In this document: positions 59,889 to 64,000 of the stretch, one piece after another
How the letters are laid out: every line of letters starts with the position of its first letter
Position numbering within the stretch: the first letter of the stretch is position 1
Assembly: GCA_003246895.1 (NCBI GenBank)
Contig: QKCL01000036.1
Location: forward strand, 62,001 to 126,000
DNA length: 64,000 nt
Source: Spirochaetota bacterium
Lineage (GTDB): Bacteria; Spirochaetota; UBA4802; UBA5550
Direction: 5' to 3'
Made by a program: the position numbers and the translations under genes
The notes under the pieces: model-generated
What the model saw: only the letters and a program-made list of their open reading frames with translations
What the model was told of the DNA's origin: nothing
The model's database searches: none

Positions 59889-60518
59889 ATGAAAAAACGT
59901 CATATGGGGAAGCAGGAGATGGAACTATCCGGTGAAAACAAGCCTGAAGAAATATTAACAAAAGAGGAACTTGGAAAACTCTACCCTGTAAAACTGGAGC
60001 CCTATAATGAGAAATGGCCAATCCTTTTTAACAGGGAAATGGCACATCTGAAGAATCTTTTTGGAATAGAGTTGAGAATTGAACATATAGGGAGCACCGC
60101 AGTGAAGGGGCTCTCTGCCAAGCCCACAATTGATATCCTCATGGAACTTCCCGTTGCATTGAGTAAAACAGATATTATAAAAAAGATGGAAGAAAACAGT
60201 TATATTTTCATGAAGGAGCAGACAGAACATCTGATGTTTGTAAAAGGCTACACATCAACAGGCCTTGCGGAGGAGTCCTTCCATGTACACATGGGGCCCT
60301 TATCCCTGAGCTGGCTTTGGGACAGAATCTTTTTCCGTGATTATCTCATAGAAAACCCTGAGGAAGCAGGTAATTATGAAAAGCTGAAAATGAATCTTGC
60401 CTTAAAGTATGAAAATGACAGGGAAGCCTATACCGATGGGAAAGGGGAGTATATTAAAATGGTTACAGAGAGGGCAAAAAGTAAACTGCACCAGCCGGAT
60501 CTGAGCAGGTTAGATTGA
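59889..60518 (+). CDS. GrpB family protein (UPF0157-like, nucleotidyltransferase fold)
   Basis: 209 residues. The GrpB core starts about residue 35: YNEKWPILFNREMAHLKNLF, the diagnostic EHIGSTAVKGLSAKPTIDIL, then HLMFVKGYTSTG. The family has a minimal nucleotidyltransferase fold with the GS...D.D pattern (GSTAV ... IDI). It stands before a MerR gene and an NAD(P)H oxidoreductase gene. Its role is poorly known; some relatives are dephospho-CoA-kinase neighbours. GGGGATAAC precedes the ATG. Confidence 0.88.
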   Translation: MKKRHMGKQEMELSGENKPEEILTKEELGKLYPVKLEPYNEKWPILFNREMAHLKNLFGIELRIEHIGSTAVKGLSAKPTIDILMELPVALSKTDIIKKMEENSYIFMKEQTEHLMFVKGYTSTGLAEESFHVHMGPLSLSWLWDRIFFRDYLIENPEEAGNYEKLKMNLALKYENDREAYTDGKGEYIKMVTERAKSKLHQPDLSRLD

Positions 60519-60551
60519 AGGTTATTTGATTTTTTTCAATTGAGAGGTGAT

Positions 60552-60944
60552 ATGCGCAGTAAAGAAATTTATTATATCGGCCAGATTTCAGTAAAAACAG
60601 GTGTGTCATGTAAGACAATAAGGTTCTATGAAGAGCTGGGTTTGATCTCTCCGCCAGAAAGACTGAATAAATACAGGGTCTATAATGATGGTCATATTCA
60701 GCAGATAAACCTTGTTAAGCAGGCCAAGGAACTTGGTTTTAAGTTATCCGAACTGAAGGGGTTATTTTATCATTCCAGTATCTGTTCCGATTTTCCATGG
60801 GAAAGGGTTATTGATATGATAAACGGGAAAATAAGGGAGAACAATGAGTTAATGGAAACTGTAAGTGCCCGGAATAACGAGCTGAAAAAATTTTTAAGGA
60901 AAATTGAAAAAAAATGTGATTCACCTATTGACTCTGCCCCTTAG
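60552..60944 (+). CDS. MerR-family transcriptional regulator
   Basis: 130 residues from ATG 60552 (GAGAGGTGAT upstream). The MerR winged-helix is typical: YYIGQISVKTGVSCKTIRFY, EELGLISPPERLNKYRVYND, then a long dimerisation helix (INLVKQAKELGFKLSELKGL) and a C-terminal Cys-containing tail. It resembles redox-, metal- or stress-sensing MerR proteins. The NAD(P)H oxidoreductase gene begins 48 bases downstream, so the regulator may control it. Confidence 0.9.
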   Translation: MRSKEIYYIGQISVKTGVSCKTIRFYEELGLISPPERLNKYRVYNDGHIQQINLVKQAKELGFKLSELKGLFYHSSICSDFPWERVIDMINGKIRENNELMETVSARNNELKKFLRKIEKKCDSPIDSAP

Positions 60945-60991
60945 GTCATAGTTTAGCATTTCTCCCGGCAGAATAAAAACAGGAGAAATGA

Positions 60992-61573
60992 ATGAAAAAA
61001 ATATTACTCATAAACGGACATCCCGATGAAAGCAGCTTCAATTCAGCACTGCTTGATGCATACAGAAGGGGTGCAATTGAATCAGGGAAGTCTGTGAAAG
61101 TTCTCAGCATAGGGGGACTGGATTTTAATCCCAATCTGAAACATGGTTATCAGGAAAGAATGGACCTCGAACCTGATTTACTCGATGCATGGGACAAGAT
61201 ATTGTGGTCTGATCATATTGTCTGGATCTACCCAATGTGGTGGGGATTCATGCCTGCAGTAATGAAGGGCTTCATTGACAGGCTGTTCCTTCCCGGCACT
61301 GCCTTTGTGGCAAATAGAAATTCATATAGAGTAACAAAAAAACTCTCCGGTAAAACTTCACATATCATGATGACAATGGATACTCCCATCTGGTACTATA
61401 AACTCTTTCTTCGCGAGCCCGGCATTAAAGTTATGAAGAAACACATACTGAAATTTGTCGGCATCAAGCCGGTCAAAACCAGTTGTTTCGGGCCCATTAA
61501 AAATTCAGGAGAGAGAGATCTGAATAAGTTTATGGAAAGGGCATTTGATCTGGGGAAAAGGAATATCAAGTGA
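60992..61573 (+). CDS. NAD(P)H oxidoreductase, flavodoxin-like fold
   Basis: 193 residues of the NQO/KefF type: ILLINGHPDESSFNSALLDA, IVWIYPMWWGFMPAVMKGFI, and a following GTAF segment at the flavin. The same layout as the cassette gene at 17059-17652, with which it shares about a third of its residues by eye. AGGAGAA precedes the ATG. Quinone or xenobiotic reduction is the likely job. MerR regulator gene upstream. Confidence 0.9.
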   Translation: MKKILLINGHPDESSFNSALLDAYRRGAIESGKSVKVLSIGGLDFNPNLKHGYQERMDLEPDLLDAWDKILWSDHIVWIYPMWWGFMPAVMKGFIDRLFLPGTAFVANRNSYRVTKKLSGKTSHIMMTMDTPIWYYKLFLREPGIKVMKKHILKFVGIKPVKTSCFGPIKNSGERDLNKFMERAFDLGKRNIK

Positions 61574-61737
61574 CAGGAGTTAAAGGTTGCGCCTGGCCAG
61601 GACTGCAGGGCTCTGCCTCAGAATAAAGAATAACTGACGAACAGTTTTTTTGGGCAGGCGTTTTCGGTGTGTAAATCTGATGCCCCAAAGCGTTTCAGGG
61701 ATTTAACTATTATAACTCAACCAGAGGAGACAGGCAA

Positions 61738-62105
61738 ATGATCAGTTTAACAGCAGTTTATTTAGGCGGAATCTTAACGATACTCCTGGCATTATTTCAT
61801 TCACAATTTTACAAATTATTTAAGTGGGAAGATGCATATGAAAAAATCGGCTATCCCAATAATAAAATATTTCATACCATTCATATCGCATTGCCTTTGA
61901 TTTTTCTGATGATTGGTATGCTTTCAGTTGTATATACCCATGAGTTGAGTCAATGTAACGGTTTGTCATTGGGATTCTGCCTGTGGAGGGGTCTCTGGCA
62001 GATAAAGGGAAGGCTCTCCGCCTAAAACTTATAATTACATTCTTTTTCTTATTTATAAGTTATATAATACCCGTTGCAGTTAAGTTGCTTAAAAATTTGT
62101 ATTAA
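61738..62105 (+). pseudogene. Integral membrane protein, frameshifted near the C-terminus
   Basis: The first frame gives 95 residues with three spans (YLGGILTILLALFHS; HIALPLIFLMIGMLSVVY) and reads LSQCNGLSLGFCLWRGLWQI before an abrupt end (KGRLSA). In another frame the sequence continues as GKALRLKLIITFFFLFISYI, then a last helix to a stop at 62105. The joined product looks like one membrane protein of about 120 residues. One base is probably missing around 61990-62015; a sequencing error is possible. AGAGGAGACAG precedes the ATG. Confidence 0.55.
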
Positions 62106-62186
62106 CATCGCGTGAAAATTCTGTGCTGTAATCTTCAAAAATAAATCTTGATAAAATGCGCCTCCGTTTTAGTCTAGCATTTTCGC

Positions 62187-63365
62187 ATGGAGGGCAAAAT
62201 GGAAGGCAAAGATAATCTTTTAACTGTGACAGTGAGACCTGATGTGGTAATGACCCGCGGATCAGGCATGTTTCTCTGGGACAGTGCCGGCAAAAAGTAT
62301 CTGGATTTTATCGGCGGCTGGGCTGTAAACTGTCTCGGGCATTCCCCGCAGGTACTTGTTGATGCAATTAGGGATCAGGCCGAAAGGCTGATAAATGCCA
62401 GCCCCTCTTTTTATAATGATGCAATGCTGAAATTGGCCGGAAAGCTTGCAGAAATTTCAGGCCTTTCCCGGGCTTTTTTTGTCTGCAGCGGGTCAGAGGC
62501 CAATGAAAGCGCGATCAAGCTTTCCAGAAAGTATGGGCAGAAAATGAAAAACGGCGCCTTTGAAATAATAACAAATCAGGGAAGTTTCCATGGAAGAACC
62601 CTTGCCACAATGTCTGCCTCGGGCAAGGCTGCTTTTGAAAACCTCTTTGAACCTAAAGTTCCGGGTTTCGTGAAGGTCCCACTGAATGATGTCGAAATGC
62701 TGAAGCGTTCAGTCAGTGAAAATACCTGTGCCGTAATGATTGAGTCCATTCAGGGAGAGGGGGGAGTAAACCCGGTCTCACAGGAATATGTTAATGCTGC
62801 AGAAAAACTGGCCCATGAAAACGGACTTCTTCTGATCTTTGATGAAGTCCAGACCGGCATAGGTAGAACAGGAACGCTCTTCGGTTTTGAACACTACGGC
62901 GTGGTTCCGGATATTGTAACGCTGGCAAAGGGGCTGGGCGGCGGATTCCCGGTCTCTGCAATGCTCTGCAGGGAGGAACTGAATATTTTCGAACCCGGCG
63001 ACCAGGGCGGAACCTATTCTGGGCAGCCTCTTGCCATGGCTGCGGGCCTGGCTGTTCTTGAAGAAATAGTGAAGCCGGGTTTTCTTGAACACGTTGTGGA
63101 AATGGAAAAGTACATTAAGGGCAGGCTGCAGAAACTTGAGTCTGAGCTCAATATAGAGAACATACGCGGCAAGGGCCTTCTCCTTGCTTTTAATCTTAAA
63201 AGCGGCGATTCAAAAAGAGTAGTGGATGCCTGTCTTGAAAAAGGGTTGATACTGAATGCACCCCAGCCCGGGGCAATCCGACTCATGCCGGCCCTTACTG
63301 TAAGCAGGGAAGAAATAGACATGATGTTTGAAATACTTATTCCTGTAATAAGTGAGTTTAAGTGA
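62187..63365 (+). CDS. argD: ArgD-type class III aminotransferase (acetylornithine aminotransferase family)
   Basis: 392 residues. A PLP enzyme with the class III signature: LIFDEVQTGIGRTGTLFGFE (about 216-235) and the PLP lysine in VTLAKGLGGGFPVSAM (Lys248). VCSGSEANESAIKLSRKYG and GSFHGRTLATMSASG are the usual substrate-loop regions. Such enzymes convert acetylornithine in arginine synthesis or act on related omega-amino acids; without other arginine genes here the exact substrate is open. Confidence 0.9.
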   Translation: MEGKMEGKDNLLTVTVRPDVVMTRGSGMFLWDSAGKKYLDFIGGWAVNCLGHSPQVLVDAIRDQAERLINASPSFYNDAMLKLAGKLAEISGLSRAFFVCSGSEANESAIKLSRKYGQKMKNGAFEIITNQGSFHGRTLATMSASGKAAFENLFEPKVPGFVKVPLNDVEMLKRSVSENTCAVMIESIQGEGGVNPVSQEYVNAAEKLAHENGLLLIFDEVQTGIGRTGTLFGFEHYGVVPDIVTLAKGLGGGFPVSAMLCREELNIFEPGDQGGTYSGQPLAMAAGLAVLEEIVKPGFLEHVVEMEKYIKGRLQKLESELNIENIRGKGLLLAFNLKSGDSKRVVDACLEKGLILNAPQPGAIRLMPALTVSREEIDMMFEILIPVISEFK

Positions 63366-63412
63366 TCTTACTTTACCATGAGTCCTGTTCCTTACTGCCG
63401 CAGCGGCAAAGA

Positions 63413-63685
63413 GGTTTGCTGAATAACAGAAAGCATACCAGTAATGACAAAGGATTCCTTGAAATGGTCTGTTCCGGATATAGCGGCGCTTCACTATATG
63501 TTGAGGAACCGGTTGTTGTTGATGAAAACCTGATTACTGCTACAGGGCTTGCCCCTCTGGAGTTTTTCCGTGAAGTTTTCAGAACGTTAAATGTCATGGA
63601 AGAAGATATTCTTGAGGCATGGTACCGCCTCTATGAAACAAAGGATTCAAAATACTTTTACAGCCTCATGGACTCTCTTAAATAG
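63413..63685 (+). pseudogene. C-terminal fragment of a DJ-1/PfpI-type protein
   Basis: The in-frame stretch GLLNNRKHTSNDKGFLEMVC, then SGASLYVEEPVVVDENLITA, and GLAPLEFFREVFRTLN matches the last third of a PfpI/YdeA-like glutamine-amidotransferase-fold protein. The nucleophile domain is missing: the preceding codons overlap the end of the argD gene and do not fit the family. A deletion has probably removed the start. Confidence 0.75.
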
Positions 63686-63811
63686 AAAAATGAATGAGTC
63701 TCAGGAAAGAGTCTGTTTATTTGTATGTTGTTAAAAGGTAAATCTCCGGGGCATTGAGAATGACAGACATGACCCTGTTGGAAATTAAGAATTATTTTCT
63801 TGACAAATAAC

Positions 63812-63830
63812 TGTAATTAATGCGATTACA
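63812..63830. promoter_or_regulatory. Inverted repeat upstream of the Rrf2 gene, candidate operator
   Basis: TGTAAT-TAATGCG-ATTACA, half-sites seven bases apart, seven bases downstream of a TTGACA (63800). Rrf2 regulators usually repress their own genes at such sites. Confidence 0.5.
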
Positions 63831-63854
63831 TTTATAAAATTGGTAAGGTGAGAG

Positions 63855-64000
63855 ATGAATAGTGAGTTCGCTTTGGCGCTTCATCTTGTGTTGATAATGA
63901 CATATTTTCCGGAAACGCTTTTTACCAGCAAACGTCTTTCGGAACTGCTGGGGGTTCATTCTGCCCGGATCAGAAAAATTCTGTCATTGTTAAGGCAGAA
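63855..64000 (+). CDS. Rrf2-family transcriptional regulator (cut by window end)
   Basis: 48 codons are visible: MNSEFALALHLVLIMTYFPE then TSKRLSELLGVHSARIRKIL, the Rrf2 winged-helix start with its recognition helix. AAGGTGAGAG precedes the ATG. The effector part (often three cysteines for an Fe-S cluster) lies beyond the edge. Confidence 0.85.
   Translation, partial: MNSEFALALHLVLIMTYFPETLFTSKRLSELLGVHSARIRKILSLLRQ

Overview
The window looks like one chromosomal stretch of a Gram-negative, largely anaerobic-style bacterium. A spirochaete (Spirochaetota) is my best guess. The hints are many small secreted or lipoprotein genes, WG-repeat proteins, a bactofilin, a liv amino-acid transporter, a CooA/CooS-like pair, a MotA-like fragment and dispersed short repeats. 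No rRNA, tRNA or marker protein settles the taxonomy. The backbone is of medium GC, and one block (about 14.4-21.2 kb) is clearly AT-rich and foreign.

Layout. 1-5.5 kb: liv transporter (livH cut by the window edge, livK), tRNA-dihydrouridine synthase with a zinc-ribbon partner, TPR and membrane genes, a lipoprotein and a bactofilin. 5.8-10 kb: a minus-strand polyamine operon, speA then carboxy(nor)spermidine dehydrogenase then nspC. This is the carboxyspermidine route to spermidine and needs no S-adenosylmethionine decarboxylase. 10.4-13.6 kb: a coiled-coil protein and three related-looking multi-pass membrane proteins. 14.4-21.2 kb: an integron-type gene-cassette array without a visible integrase (a CALIN). 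Its cassettes carry a nucleotidyltransferase plus DUF262 pair, a Crp-like regulator plus NAD(P)H oxidoreductase, a PAS/CxxC protein and a GGDEF protein. One attC is broken by an IS3-family insertion whose orfB has a nonsense codon.

21.4-30 kb: a lipoprotein, a frameshifted NimA-like gene, a RAYT transposase whose coding region carries a 42-bp perfect palindrome, a 1275-residue helical-repeat membrane protein, and a hybrid histidine kinase. The upstream region and 5' end of the kinase gene are duplicated on the far side of the 1275-residue gene. 30-41.4 kb: a methyltransferase, WG-repeat and SH3 proteins, a CooA-like regulator facing a CooS-derived protein that has lost its metal-ligand cysteines, with a CooA-consensus-like operator upstream, an Asp/Glu racemase, and small exported proteins. 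41.7-43.6 kb: an ammonium transporter fused to a diguanylate cyclase. 44.7-47.3 kb: repeat-rich accessory DNA with vapBC between long direct repeats, a 21-bp minisatellite and an IS481 remnant.

47.4-64 kb: small exported proteins, a DJ-1 family protein, and a convergent histidine kinase/OmpR-type regulator pair whose two promoters both carry 11-bp-phased CTTAA repeats. These are followed by a secreted ankyrin protein, an HNH nuclease, SH3 and DUF3592 proteins, GrpB, MerR with an NAD(P)H oxidoreductase, an ArgD-type aminotransferase, a PfpI fragment and the start of an Rrf2 regulator.

The features most worth following up are the cassette array, the CooA/CooS-like pair with its operator, the Amt-GGDEF fusion and the kinase duplication. 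Function calls rest on motifs and on families recalled from memory; no database search was run.
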